A program made the position numbers and the translations under genes. The notes beneath the pieces were generated by a model. That model made no database searches. It worked only from the letters and a program-made list of their open reading frames with translations, and was not told where the DNA came from. Below are positions 41,444 to 53,727 of a DNA stretch of 64,000 nucleotides, in pieces (positions within the stretch are counted from its first letter, which is position 1; each line of letters begins with the position of its first letter). Source of the DNA: Glandiceps talaboti (Eukaryota > Hemichordata > Enteropneusta > Spengelidae); assembly GCF_964340395.1 (NCBI RefSeq), contig NC_135558.1, forward strand, positions 10,272,001 through 10,336,000, given 5' to 3'.

Positions 41444-44400
41444 ATGGCTGCACACCCTGGTTTGATCTCAGCTGTGAGGAGGCTGGGACACCACAGGACC
41501 CACCTTTTCGTACAGGCATCAAGACATATGAGTATCTTCAAAAAGATTGGAAACTTTAAAAAGGAACTGAAATCAAAGAACCCATTTGGAGAAATAGATT
41601 TGGGTCCATCGTTAGGAGATAACCACAGACCCCCTGATGAGGTGGACATAGTCGTCGTAGGGGGAGGAATTATTGGGTCAAGTATTGCATACTTTCTGAA
41701 GAAGAAGCTCACAACTGGTATGAGAGTGTTAGTGGTTGAAAAAGACCCAACAGTAAGTATGATTTACAGGTTGTAATTTGTAAACATTGCAGGGTATCTA
41801 CTCTGAATAATGCATGTGAATGAATATTTTATACCTCAATCACAAAGTACATCATGTCTTGCAGATAATCTGGTTTTTAAAATGGCAACAATATTTGCAA
41901 TAATTTCAAATATTGTTCTCCATTCGGTCAAGGAAAATATGAGTTACAAAAAGGGGCCTTGACTTGTAGTAACAAAGTTACTCTGATGTCACGATTAGTT
42001 ACCACTGAATAAAAGACAAATATATTGGAATCATGCACTCCCCCATACCCATACAAGCTGTAAATGCTTTTGACATTATTTAAGACACCACAGAGCTGAT
42101 GACATAAATGTAAGCATGGATTAATAGGGAACTTGCAAACCCGCCATGTTGAATGTTGCATCCTGGGAAATGTGACAATAAATACTAATCAATTAGTATT
42201 ATAAACAATATTGTTACATTGTTTGTAACCACAAATAATCAATTCATAGTTACCCTGACCATTGTATGAGGTTTATTCTATCGGTAGCTTCAGATTAGGT
42301 ATTACAATAACCACAGATAATCCCATAGTCCTTTGCATCTGGGCATGCTCAGTCTGGATTGCAACTTTGTTTATGGATATGATTCACATATACCATATAT
42401 CCATTTTGTCTGTAAGATACACCTTGTCCCTCCACCTCCATGGGTCTGCTGCTAAAGGGGTTGGCCAATGCATAAGGGTGTGTTGTCACTCTACCTTCAC
42501 AGGTCTGCTGCTAAAGGGGTTGGCCAAAGCATGAGGGTGTCTTATCACTCCAACTTCACGGGTCTGCTGCTAAAGGGGTTGGCCAATGCATGAGGGTGTC
42601 TTGTCACAGCATACCTTACAACATAACTGTTTTTAGATTTATTTGAAAAGAAAATAAGCTGTCAGTTATTTAGATATGAAGTCCATACTCAGCAGGTACA
42701 TAAGATCACAGACATCATATCCAAGCCAGGTACATGTATCCCCTACTGTCCACAACCAGGCCCAAAGACACAGACATTAGTATAATCATTTTATGGCAAC
42801 TTTACGGTAACCATGGTAACTGTTTTATATTATTGTGATTCAAGTACAGCAAAGCATCGAGTAAACTGTCCATAGGAGGAATCCATCAACAGTTTTCACT
42901 GCCTGAAAATATCCAGATGTCTATGTACGGTGCTGAGTTCTTGCGGACAATCAAAGAAAATTTGATGGTGCATGAGACAGAGCCACCTGATGTACTATTC
43001 AATAGTCAGGGACATTTGTTTCTTGCAACACAAGAGGGTGCTCAAAATCTGATCAACAACTGTATGATTCAAGCGTAAGTTCATCAGTTATACAGAAAAT
43101 GACATATTTGGGGTTCACTGTGCAAGCAAGAGTGATATATTTTGACAACATAAAAATTTTCCTGTCTTTTTTCAAAATGCTGCAAAATTATGTGTGTAAG
43201 ACTAAGTCTTACATTTTCTTTTGAATATGAACTCCACCTGTTATTTCACATACTTTAAATTAAAGTGTGTAAAATGATAGGTGGAGTTCATATTCAAGAG
43301 AAAATGTAATACCTTGTTGAAAATTGTGGCTCTGCGCCTGCAAGATAAAAAGATAAATGTCTTGGCTTGTATCTTGACAATGCTAATTACAAAAATTCAA
43401 TATACATTTGCCACCATATAAACATTTGCTAGCAATGCAACACAAATATTACAGCCCCAATATGAGCATTTGTACATTCAGATTAGGATACTATCTGCCC
43501 TCCTGCCATCAGGCAGATTATCACCAGATCCCATGTGTAAAAACTCATATTTTGGTAGTAATTTATTACTAGATATTATTCCCCAGTATTTTTCTTCATT
43601 CAACCAATAAAAATACAAGAGACCCAGTGTTTTATTTAAGGACGGTAAGTAGGTAAAATCTACCGGGGTTCCCACATCATTTTACCGGGGTTCCCCACCT
43701 AAACTATGATACATTGCATGGGAAGCACTACCAGTTTTACCTCTTTCCCCCTTTCTGTTACCGGGGTTCCCAAACCTTAGCAAAAACACTGGAGACCTAT
43801 GGGGTGGTGGTGGTGGTGGGAGGGGGGGGGGGGTTTGTCACTATGAGCCGCTAGCTAGACGAGCCGTGACAAAACTCTTAGGTCACAAGTATTTTCTAAG
43901 TGAATGCAGAAAAATATTTGGATATAATATCATTCTATCTCCTCAAACATAATTTGTGAAAAATTGGGGAAAATATATTTCAAGCCATACAGAACCAGTG
44001 ATGTAGATTCAAGTTGTTATGCCATAGAACAATCAGAGTATACAATCCATATTTTCAGTTCAAAGACAGTAACTTAGCTTGTGCATAGTTTAATGTATTC
44101 CATCATTTTAACAGTGAGCATGGTGTCCAAACAGAATTAATGAGTCCAACGCAGCTGAAAGATAAGTTTCCATGGTTGAATACAGAAGGCATAGAAGTAG
44201 GAAGCTATGGTAAGTATTACAAAGTTTGACCAAATATATTCATCACCTTGGTAGAATAAATGACTTAGCAAATTCACAAAGTATCCGTTCCCTTCAAAAC
44301 AGAACATTTCAGGCAATGTACTCTTCGTCAATGTTTATATGGCTATGCCAGTATTTGAAATAAACAAACCAGTCAGTGAAGTGCAGAATAGATTGAGTGT

Positions 44401-47400
44401 ACAACACACAACCACCGGATACACTTGCAAGCATTGTTAGTTATTCATATATTCTATTTGTTTCACAGGTATAGAGCGAGAAGGCTGGTTTGACTCTGTG
44501 CGTTTACTACATGCTTTTCAACAGAAAGCGATATCATTGGGTGTAAATTATGTTCATGGTGAAGTAAGCGGGTTCCTTCTCCGACATCGTCAAGTACCAC
44601 GTGACGACTCATATGACTTTGATGTAGATTACAGGATAAGAGCAATCAAGGTTGGTTATATAGCATTCTGTCCTCTGAAACGGTGTTGCCAAATTGATTT
44701 AATCATTGCCCTTTTTTCAGCACAAATGTACTAAGGTTCAGTAGTGCAGTAGCTTGTGTGTGTCTACAGGTATGTGTGTGGGGGTGGGGGGGGAGGGGAG
44801 TGAGATATATTGAGATATATTAATCTTTTAACATCAGGATGCGAGTTTTGCGGACTTTGGATGTATGGCGGATGGGCCCAACTTTAGGAGGGCCCATAAG
44901 CCATACTACCAAAGTCCGCAAAACCCATATCCAGGCCGTAAAGGTTTTATCATATACCCCATGTAGTGACACAGAAAGATCATTTGATTCACATGATCAC
45001 ATAAGTTGACAGTGAAATATTATTTTATTCACTAAAACAAAAAAAGTGAAGGAATTAACAAAGCCAAATCACTGAATAAAGGGATATATATGAGTGCACC
45101 ACTTGCCATATTTAGGCAAAATGTGCGGGGCATGATACAGAAAATTATTGCCTGGGTTCGATGCACATGCTCTCCATTGAATTGCATTGGAATCAATACT
45201 GGGTATATGATAAATATATTTATAATATACCTAGTGATAATGCTGTGCCATGATTCGCTGGAATCAGTCACGTGATAGGAAAATAGAATGACTATTTCCC
45301 CGAGGGAAATAGTTCAATCAACTTTTACATGGTCACGTGACTACCCCGCATTCACAGCAGGTCAAATGGCAGCTTCTGACGATGTCGTCTGCCACCGCGA
45401 GTTCACAGCATGAGGTATATTATAAAACACATATTGCCTGGCCTATATTCGGGCTATAGCACCCGTTCATTACCCCCTTGTGACTATGAGTTACCAGAAT
45501 CACATGCTATTTCCCTCGGCCTTTGGCCTCAGGAAATAGCATGTGATTCTGGTAACTCACAGTCCCTCGGGTGTAATAAACGGGTGCTATAGCCCTCATG
45601 GCCAGGCAATATGTGTTCAATATCTCCTTCCTGTGTGCATGTACAAATACCACAGCTATTGAATTCTCACAGTAACCATTTACTAGTTTCATTGACCTTC
45701 ATATATTCATCACTCTTACTTGAAAGACCACCCCTCCCAACATAATTACACACCTTTCCTGATTTCTGTTTGTTTGTTTGTTTGTTTGTTTATTTGTTTG
45801 TTTTTGGCAGGTTTCAATGCCAAACAGTCCAGAAGTGATACAAGTACCATGTGCTATAGTTGTCAATGCTACAGGTCCCCATGCTGCAGATTTAGCTAGA
45901 CTGTTAATGATTGGTGTTGGAGAGGGAGAATTGGCTATGCCAGTACCAATTGAACCTAGAAAAAGGTTTGCCTATGTCATTAATAGTCCAAATGGACCAG
46001 GGCTAGACTGTCCAATGTTAGTTGACCCTACAGGAATGAGAATACGAAGAGATGGTCTTGGTGGTAATTATATCTGTACTATGGATCCTGCAGAGGTTAG
46101 AATTTTTCTCTTTGTGCACACTTATTTGATTTTGTGGATAAGTCTGAATAATTTGTATTGCCATTCAAAAATTTAAGTGATAAGATAATTTTTACCCTTC
46201 ATTTTGGCAGAAAAGAATTTGGACCATGTACTCCATCATCTTTTGAAATTACTGTAATGATTGACATCAAATAGAATGATTAGTACCTGTAGTTACTCTG
46301 AATTTACCAGATTCCATATTCCTCTGCTCATTTCTTTAAGCACAAACTTGGCTTCACATGAATAAGCTATAACAAGTTTGGAGCCAAAGTGTACATATTT
46401 ATAGTAAAACCATTTTTATTAACTCGAGCAATTTGAGTTACAAGTTGTAATTCTCAGTACCTGCAATAACATTTTAACTCAGGCTAGAACAGTGTGTTTT
46501 TAATACCATACCTCAAGCCCTTGCACTTTTTGGCTAACTTTAATGTAATATTCAATATTCACCATATTTTAAACATTCTGCAGGAAGACGAACCAAGTAC
46601 AGGAAAGCTAAATGTAGACCATGACTGGTTTGAATCTAAAATACAACCAACATTGCTACATAGAATACCAGCACTCAAAAATTTTAAGGTTAGTTGGGGT
46701 AGCTATATTAGAAATTATAATTACTTTCAGTTTCAATGATTAAGCATATTTGACAAGTGCCACATTCGACCCCAAAAACATAAAGTTCTACCCCAGAACC
46801 TGAGATGATAAGTAACCTCTGTCCAATTTTTGTATGTATTAAACTGTGATGGGTAACTGTATTATAACTAGGGAGCTTTAAATTCAAACAACCAGTGTAG
46901 ATCTGGTGGCAGCACCTATCCAGTATTCTTTACTGTTTACAATAAGTGAACAGATGTGACTGAGGTGGAAAAACAATAATTGTGTGTTTCTGATAACATG
47001 ACCTCAGAAAATAGGATAGGTAGGTTGGTATTTTATTTTATTTTATTTGATCTTTTTAATTGTTTTTATTTTTGTTGAAAATATTACTTGGACCCAAAAA
47101 CAAATGTCTGTCAGAATTCCCCTTCTGTTATAGTCTGATGAAATATGTACATACATCACTGTGGAAAGAAAAGAGATGTGCATTAAGGTCAAGAAAACAA
47201 AGAAATTCTTACCTTGTTGTTTTAAATGTTTAAAAACATGTTTAGGATCAGAGGCAAATGTGGCTCTTATTAGACATGTTTGATCATCAAAACTGAATGC
47301 AGTAATAATTTCCATTGTACAAATGTAACAACATCTACATCCCTTTACATAGAGTCTGTGAATTCATGCAGACTATGATATTCCAATATATTTATTAATT

Positions 47401-48534
47401 TCACAAATCATAATCTCATGGAAAAGAGACAGATAATATTCCTCAATATTTTCCTTTTGTTCAGCCAGGGAAAGTATGCCTGTAGCGGCAAATAGTGTTA
47501 AAATCTTAGTTAGTGAGTATTTTCTGGCTCAATGAAGAAATAGCTACACATTGATGGAAAATAATCAGACCCTGGGATGGTATACCCTAGGGTTTGACCA
47601 GTTGACAACATGTCTGCATGAAATCTAAGTACGAGAGAACACATAGCTACTCTTTGGTTTAGAATACTTAAGCAGTAAACATCCCCTGGTGGTGTACCCC
47701 AAGGTTTTGACCAGTTGACAACATATACTCATGAAATCTAAGTATGAGAGAACACATAGCTACTCTTTGGTTTAGAATACTTAAGCAGTAAACATCCCCT
47801 GGTGGTGTACCCCAAGGTTTTGACCAGTTGACAACATATACTCATGAAATCTAAGTATGAGAGAACACATAGCTACTCTTTGGTTTAGAATACTTAAGCA
47901 GTAAACATCCCCTGGTGGTGTACCCCAAGGTTTTGACCAGTTGACAACATATACTCATGAAATCTAAGTACGAGAGAACACGTAGCTGCTCTTTGGTTTA
48001 GAATACTTAAGCAGTAAACATCCCCTGGAGGTGTACCCCAAGGTTTCGACCAGTTGACAACATATACTCATGAAATCTAAGTACGATAGAACACATAGCT
48101 ACTCTTTGGTTTAGAATACTTAAGCAGTAAACATCCCCTGGTGGTGTACCCCAAGGTTTTGACCAGTTGACAACATATACTCATGAAATCTAAGTATGAG
48201 AGAACACATAGCTACACTTTGATGTAAAATAGTTTTTGTTGCAGTCACTGATGGCATTTCTTGTCGTTTTTTTCTTCAGATGAAGACCTCCTGGGCAGGG
48301 TATATAGATTACAATACAATAGACCAAAGTCCCATCATGAGTCGCCATCCTGTTATCCCTAATTTCTTCCTTGCTACTGGCTTTGGAATCCATGGAGTGC
48401 AACAAGCTCCAGCTGTTGGAAGGGCAATGATGGAGCTATTAACAGACGGTGCATTTGTATCAATAGACCTTACAAAATTTGATTTTTTAAGATTCCTTAA
48501 CAATGATAAGATCAGTGAAAGGAAAGTCATTTGA
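41444..48534 (+). CDS. FOXRED1: FAD-dependent oxidoreductase domain protein 1, mitochondrial complex I assembly factor
   Basis: Exons 41444-41752, 42845-43074, 44115-44209, 44469-44650, 45811-46095, 46584-46688 and 48280-48534; phases agree, giving 486 residues (human FOXRED1 is also 486). The ATG at 41444 starts an Arg-rich, acidic-poor leader (MAAHPGLISAVRRLGHHR) fitting a mitochondrial targeting signal. The FAD-binding Rossmann core is DIVVVGGGIIGSSIAY (about residues 68-83) with Glu99 in LVVEKD to hold the ribose. Further DAO-type signatures: SIGGIHQQFSLPENIQ, EREGWFDSVRLL, VEPRKR-like IEPRKRF, RRDGLGGNYI, SWAGYIDYNT and the C-terminal ATGFGIHGVQQAPAVGRA. In vertebrates it helps build complex I. 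A poly(A) signal AATAAA lies at 48820-48825. No defect is seen. Confidence 0.97.
42425..42607. repeat. 59-60-bp minisatellite, three copies
   Basis: GGTCTGCTGCTAAAGGGGTT plus GGCCAATGCATGAGGGTGTC recurs at about 42443, 42502 and 42561 in FOXRED1 intron 1. The open frame across it is incidental. Confidence 0.92.
43208..43310. mobile_element. near-perfect 103-bp foldback (hairpin MITE)
   Basis: The left arm TTACATTTTCTTTTGAATAT and following GAACTCCACCT is mirrored by AGGTGGAGTTCATATTCAAG and AGAAAATGTAA with one mismatch in 31 bp. The arms continue to the centre near 43258 with a few more mismatches. Located in FOXRED1 intron 2. Confidence 0.85.
43625..43791. mobile_element. 167-bp non-autonomous DNA transposon, CAGTG...CACTG ends
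   Basis: CAGTGTTTT at 43625-43633 mirrors AAAACACTG at 43783-43791, and GAGACC lies directly outside both ends (43619-43624, 43792-43797). The inside repeats TACCGGGGTTCCC three times. The ends resemble hAT-type termini, although that superfamily usually gives 8-bp target duplications. Located in FOXRED1 intron 2. Confidence 0.8.
43799..43834. repeat. (GGT)n/poly(G) tract
   Basis: GGTGGTGGTGGTGG followed by a G run in FOXRED1 intron 2. Confidence 0.85.
44836..44935. mobile_element. foldback, ~30-bp inverted arms
   Basis: GTTTTGCGGACTTTGGATGT ATGGC (44845-44869) is mirrored by GCCATACTACCAAAGTCCGC AAAAC (44900-44924), with an inner TGGGCC/GGCCCA pair. Located in FOXRED1 intron 4. Confidence 0.8.
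45285..45315. repeat. short palindrome ACTATTTCC-CCGA-GGGAAATAGT
   Basis: A perfect stem around a four-base loop. The CTATTTCC arm recurs inside the large foldback at 45427-45616, suggesting related elements. Confidence 0.75.
45427..45616. mobile_element. 190-bp foldback with ~85-bp arms
   Basis: ACACATATTGCCTGGCC, GGGCTATAGCACCCGTT and GAGTTACCAGAATCACATGC with TATTTCC are mirrored in order by GGAAATA, GCATGTGATTCTGGTAACTC, AACGGGTGCTATAGCCC and GGCCAGGCAATATGTGT around a loop near 45522. Located in FOXRED1 intron 4. Confidence 0.9.
45766..45804. repeat. (TTTG)n microsatellite at the exon 5 acceptor of FOXRED1
   Basis: TTTG repeats run up to the TTTTTGGCAG acceptor and form part of its pyrimidine tract. 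Confidence 0.85.
47541..48240. repeat. 113-bp minisatellite, about 6 copies
   Basis: AAGGTTTTGACCAGTTGACA recurs at about 47589 (variant), 47701, 47814, 47927, 48040 and 48153, a period of 113. Four middle copies are almost identical; the outer ones diverge. It ends about 40 bases before the last FOXRED1 acceptor. Confidence 0.97.
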
Positions 48535-50101
48535 GAGAAGATTTGAGATTTGAATTTTATCTGTTAGAGATTGAGCCAAAAACGGTTTGACTTTGCAACT
48601 TTTATACTTAGAACAGTCTTTTCAATAGACTGAAGTGTTGTTGGTTGTTGTTTGAAAACTCACTGAACAGCAGCAAGTGTGCAGCAAGGGATAAGGGGAG
48701 TGCTGATGTAAAATACTTTTTGTTGTAGTCACTGATGACTGTTGGTCACCCGGACACAGTTTGATTCCCGAGGGCATAAGGGTAACAGTCTGTGTGGGGT
48801 TGACCCACAGGCCTATAAAAATAAATGCTACAGAACCATATAAGATCTAGAGATTTCATTCAAGTGTCTATTCCTATATTATCAGGGGTAATCCTTTAGG
48901 ACCTTGACCGTTTCCCATGACCTAATAAACCAGTAGCAAAATCAATCCATTCTCTTGCATATTGTCCCATTTGTACAGTTAGTCCGACTCTCTGGATACA
49001 TTTCACCAATTCTTTCAAATCTTGTCCAAAGGTGACGCACAACCTGTGACAAGGAACACACACGCATACACACATAAGCACCATGCTGCTGCTTAGATCA
49101 CTTCTTACTGAATGGTGGCCATATTTGTTAAAATCCATCCACCATCTGTGCAGTAGTTCAAGAACAGAAAAAGACACTGGCACTTCATTGAAGTATCTGT
49201 CCCTATATTATCAGATTTAACCTTTGTATTACATGTATCATCTTTATATTTGACTGTACTCAATAAAATCAATTTCATCACTTAGTCTACTGCACTAGTC
49301 CACAGAAGCAAAGTGTTTGAGGAGGGGGGGGGGGGTCTGTGTGTTCTACAAAGACTTGTTTAAGTTTGTGATTCGATGTTAAACTCTTTCCCAATAGTGT
49401 ACCCCTGGGTATGTTGACTGAATTTTGCTCATGGAAGTCTTACTTAATTGTATGTTTCTCATGACCCAACCAACCCTATATATTTTCAATGTGGCAATCA
49501 TTATTGTCAGATGGCATCCTTTTGCATAAATTAATGATTTTTGGCATTTAGGCTGTACGTTGACTATGCAAGCTTCAAATTTCATATAATTTGCTACATA
49601 TGTCATCATAATAATTCATACCTGTCCTGTGTAGTTTATCCTCATGGTTTGCACTTTTAAGGAGGTAATATGCATAAATTAAATTTATGCAGTTAATGTA
49701 TCTGAAGAATGCAATCTTCAGATTGTATATAATTTCGTGTATTCATTAATGACAACAAAGTACGTGTTTTGGTGTAGTACTTAATGATAACATGTTATTT
49801 GCATAATTACTTATTTTTGACAATTAGACCATAATTTGGAATGGAAATGTCAAATTTTATATATTTTGGTACATCAAACATAACAAAATACACATGTACT
49901 TTAGAATGAGAAATTTGCATAAATAGTGATTTTCGATAATTCATCAATATGTTCACATTTCATATAGTTTCATAAATTAATTTTCCAATTAAGGGGTACA
50001 TCATGTATAATAGCTATAGCCCAGAAGTTTGCATTCCAACTGTGGGTAGGAACAAAAACCAATGGTTTTGTCCTGGTGGGAGGCATTCAGTTTAAATCTG
50101 A
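48535..50101. other. intergenic interval downstream of FOXRED1
   Basis: No coding exon is seen. It holds a poly(A) signal at 48820, an echo of the last FOXRED1 acceptor region at 48699-48741 (GATGTAAAATACTTTTTGTTGTAGTCACTGATG) and a poly(G) tract near 49324-49334. The rest is AT-rich unique-looking sequence. Confidence 0.6.
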
Positions 50102-50741
50102 TTGATGCCTGTTGAAACTAGTAAAACGAGGTTAAGCAAGTTGAAGTTGTGTGTGCTCGGACCACATTTTTTATACTACTAACACCAGTCCTCAACTAGT
50201 TTTCAGCGTCCAGGTAAAAGTGGTGATGCACAGTGACGGTGTTAGACCTAATGTATTACAACTGTAAAATACTATTTTCTAAAACATAGTCTCTCTGTCA
50301 TACACATTATTTATCACAATTCATAGACTTTTTCGTGACGTCTTATTTTATGTGAACAACTGTTTATAATTATATTTTGATAACTACTTGGGCCGAAACA
50401 TGTTTCAACATGATAAACAACATACGATGACGTGTGGCACGCTACCTGGCAGCACAGACAAAATATATATATGTTAGTTGTCTGCTGGCAGTTAAAAAAA
50501 GTATCGTTATTTTGTGTATGTTCCCCGGGTCAATTCCAAACTATCGCTTGGCAAATCATAGTACATTCGTGGACAAATTAACATACATGTACCACATCTG
50601 TAAAGCCCATAGATTCTCGTGTAGTTGTGGCAAACTTGTGTCTTTCTAATTCTTACGTACGTTGAACACGGTCTGGTTCATGTTTGGACGTAGAAGATAA
50701 TATACTACCATACCAGTAGAGGAACTATATCAACGGGACAG
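50102..50741 (+). promoter_or_regulatory. conserved upstream module A: putative promoter and non-coding first exon of sulfotransferase A
   Basis: This block matches 56316-57156 at roughly 90% apart from an insertion. Both copies end in CTATATCAACGGGACAG|GTATGTA, a near-ideal splice donor. The next acceptor in each copy sits 10 bases before the sulfotransferase ATG. I infer a non-coding first exon joined to the ATG exon; the transcription start is unknown. A short frame with PNYRLANHSTFVDKLTY is also shared, but nothing else supports it as protein. Confidence 0.5.
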
Positions 50742-50914
50742 GTATGTACAATGTTTAAAAAGGAGATTTTGTCTTTATAGCTGGCAAATGCTTTTTAAAC
50801 TGTGTATCCAAATCAGGGAGACTGATCGCCATGTGAACATGTTCAGATATACAATAAAGATCACACACAAACATGGATACCCTTTACACAATGTCTGCTC
50901 TGCTGTATATTTCA

Positions 50915-52745
50915 GTACCGTAGCCTGTGGGGGGGGGACAGTTGCCCCCCCCCTCCCCCCTGAGATTTTGAAGAAAAAAAAGAAAAAAGCGACTTTTTGA
51001 ATACATAGCGATGTTATTAAAATCGTTATTTACGTTATGATTCCTAGCATGCGCGATTTAAATTGATGGTTCACTAAAGTCAAAAGTGACTGTACACTGA
51101 CTCCTCGCTAATATGTATCTTATATCTCTATTGGACGCTGGCTTAACTTTGAATAACAAAATGTGTCCAGTTAAAAATTGTAACTTTTAAAATTCTTTGT
51201 GCGGGAAAGTACAAAAGAAGTTCACATGCACTGTGCATTTTCCGCGAGTAACAGTAGTCTTGAAAGTCTTCATTTCAAAATAGCAAGTCGCAATAATGTC
51301 AGAGAGTGAAACTCCAAAAAAAGACGGAAAAAGTCGTTCAACGTGAGGTCGCCTGTTGCATGCAGTGACTCCAAAGATGCACTCGACCTCATTTACATCT
51401 TGTTCGTTATATTAAAACATTTACCGATAAAACGGCAGACCTCTTTTTTGGAATATCTGGTGGCCCTGAAAAACTATTAAACTAGGTACGCAATTTAAGA
51501 TCCACTCTTTAAAGATCCACTTTCAATAATTGTGTTCGGCGTTGTCTTTGGTTAAAATGTTGTTTGATATAATTCTATCACTGCACTGACACTAGCGTTA
51601 TTACGCAATTCATTTTGAAGCGACAACTTGCTATGGAAAGAATGACCCTGAATTTGTAAACAGAGCTTTACCTTCGACATCAAAATCCAAACTTCAATCA
51701 TTTCCATTATAATGATAATGACAAGGAGAATTCACTGAGTTCACCTTGGGTTCCAATATAAAGGAGGGCCATAAAAGTGTTGGGAGTAGGGTAAAGAAAA
51801 TGATTATTTTGTTGTGTTACTTATTTGAGAAAGCACCATCCAATTTTTTTATTTAAAAGTTTTGTTTTTTTTATTACATTTTGATTATTTTTATTACTAT
51901 ATTCAAGTATTGTAAAACTTTAAATTATGTCTATGGTTTGGTATTTTATGCCTCTAAATAACCTACACTCTTATTTTCAATTTTTTTCACCTTTGGAGTT
52001 GTCTCTCCAATCAGTACCAATCAAGGTGATAATTGTCTTTCTCCCAAAACAAGATGGATGCAGTCTGGCAAAGTACCTCCCTGTATAGGTTTAAGCTAAT
52101 TTAGAGACATCTCCGTATGCGTGTGAAATCCACATCCTGTGGAAAGTAATCTCATCAGAGTATTATTGTTGTTGGCTGTTATTTAAATGTATCATATTGT
52201 ACCACATAATTTTATATCTCCACTTTAGTGTAGGTGACAGAAGGGGTGGCTAAAATAATGCTTGAGTTTCGTTTGGCGGGGCTTAACATTTTTTGAGAGG
52301 AACTACAACATTTATTTAACCTTGAATTGTGTACATTTCCCAACTGTAGCTATGCAGACAAACTGCAAGACATAGTATCAAGATGACTGAATACGTTCTA
52401 TCTAAACTTGACCTGAAATATTTTGTTATCATTATATATGGTTTGTTTTATCCTTGTCAAGCATTGTGAAAAAATGAAATTCTACCTACTTACCCAATAT
52501 GATGGGTTAGGTTGCCCGTTGACCAGCTTTTTTATTTTTTCTAGCCTTATATATGATATTTAATTGCGTATGCTAAAATATATATTATGTAAATTGTATG
52601 CAAATTTATGTAAATTATGCATTTTTCTAAATTTTAAATGCATAATTGCACCAAGACAAAGTTCTGCCCCCCCCCCCCCCCGGCAATTTGGTCAGGCGAC
52701 TTTTTATTAGTTTTTTTTACCATTAACGAAATATAAGCTTACTGC
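50915..52745. mobile_element. ~1.8-kb insertion in intron 1 of sulfotransferase A
   Basis: Alignment with the other gene copy breaks after AATGTCTGCTCTG and resumes at ACTGTAAAAGATGTGTGTG. The inserted stretch starts near a G9/C9 hairpin (50928-50953) followed by a poly(A)-rich segment. No reverse transcriptase or transposase frame is visible, so the element type is not assigned. Confidence 0.55.
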
Positions 52746-53727
52746 AGACACTGTAAAAGATGTGTGTGTATATTATTGAGCTTTGTGTACGAGTGCTAGG
52801 AAATACAACAGCTAAGGGAGCCTTCAGTTTTTACAATGGGGGAGGGCCGGAGGAATCGGGGGCCACAAACCTGTTCTTCGGGAGGGGGGGGGTCATATTT
52901 TCAATTACAATTTTTGGGGGAGGGTCACATTTTACAATCCGTAGTTTTGTGATCAAATTGAAGATTCTATTATTGCCAATTTGTTTTGTGTGTTTTGAGA
53001 TGTAAAAGTGAGATGGGCACTCAAGGTTTATTTTTACGAGTACATTGGCTAATGACGTCAGACGACCGCTGCATTTCAAAATCAGAAGCACGTGCCTCAC
53101 TAAACCCGGAACCATGGATCGCCAAAAGTTATCGACAGCTTCCTGGTGAATCTACTTGTACGATTTCCTATACAACTGCATTTTTATTGTGTCAAACTGT
53201 CAATCTATGTATACTGGAATTGATTTCACTTTCACACAGAGGATTTTATACAACACTCGCTAGTTGTAAAAGGTCCATTTTTCTCGTTACAGAAGCATTT
53301 TTTGCCCCCCCCCCCAGTGATAGTGTATAAGTTATAACTTTATTTGGCACCTATTCTTCGTGCAGGTATGTTTTTGTTGAGCAAATGTGCATGTTTTGTT
53401 CATATTTGAAAGGTTAACGAAAGAAGATGTCCACCCTTGTAGTATAGAGATTGATACCTTTGTAGCAGCCGGATTCGTACGATATTTTCTCAAGAAAACG
53501 GCAATCTAAGCAATAATACGTGCCCCTATGTTTTCGAGGAGCTTTCTTTTCACAGGCTTTCTGCACATAACAGCTGAGCTGAGCGCTGTAGCCCCGATAG
53601 GCTCGGAGGGATACGGCCGACATAAAGGGAATCATTCGTCCTCGATGACGTAGCACTTATTCAGAATACCGGAAGATTATATTTAAAAGTTACCCACGTA
53701 CTTATTCTCTTTTCTAGAGAACTAACC

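Noticed and set aside
42262-42534. 90-residue plus-strand frame in FOXRED1 intron 1
   Set aside because: It runs into the 59-60-bp minisatellite and has no homology.
50434-50649. Small frame sharing PNYRLANHSTFVDKLTY with 56866-57051
   Set aside because: The similarity is explained by the nucleotide-level duplication of the upstream module; there is no anchor, family match or conserved start.
53414-53656. Cys-containing 80-residue minus-strand frame
   Set aside because: It sits in the sulfotransferase A intron, lacks a recognisable domain and has no counterpart in copy B.
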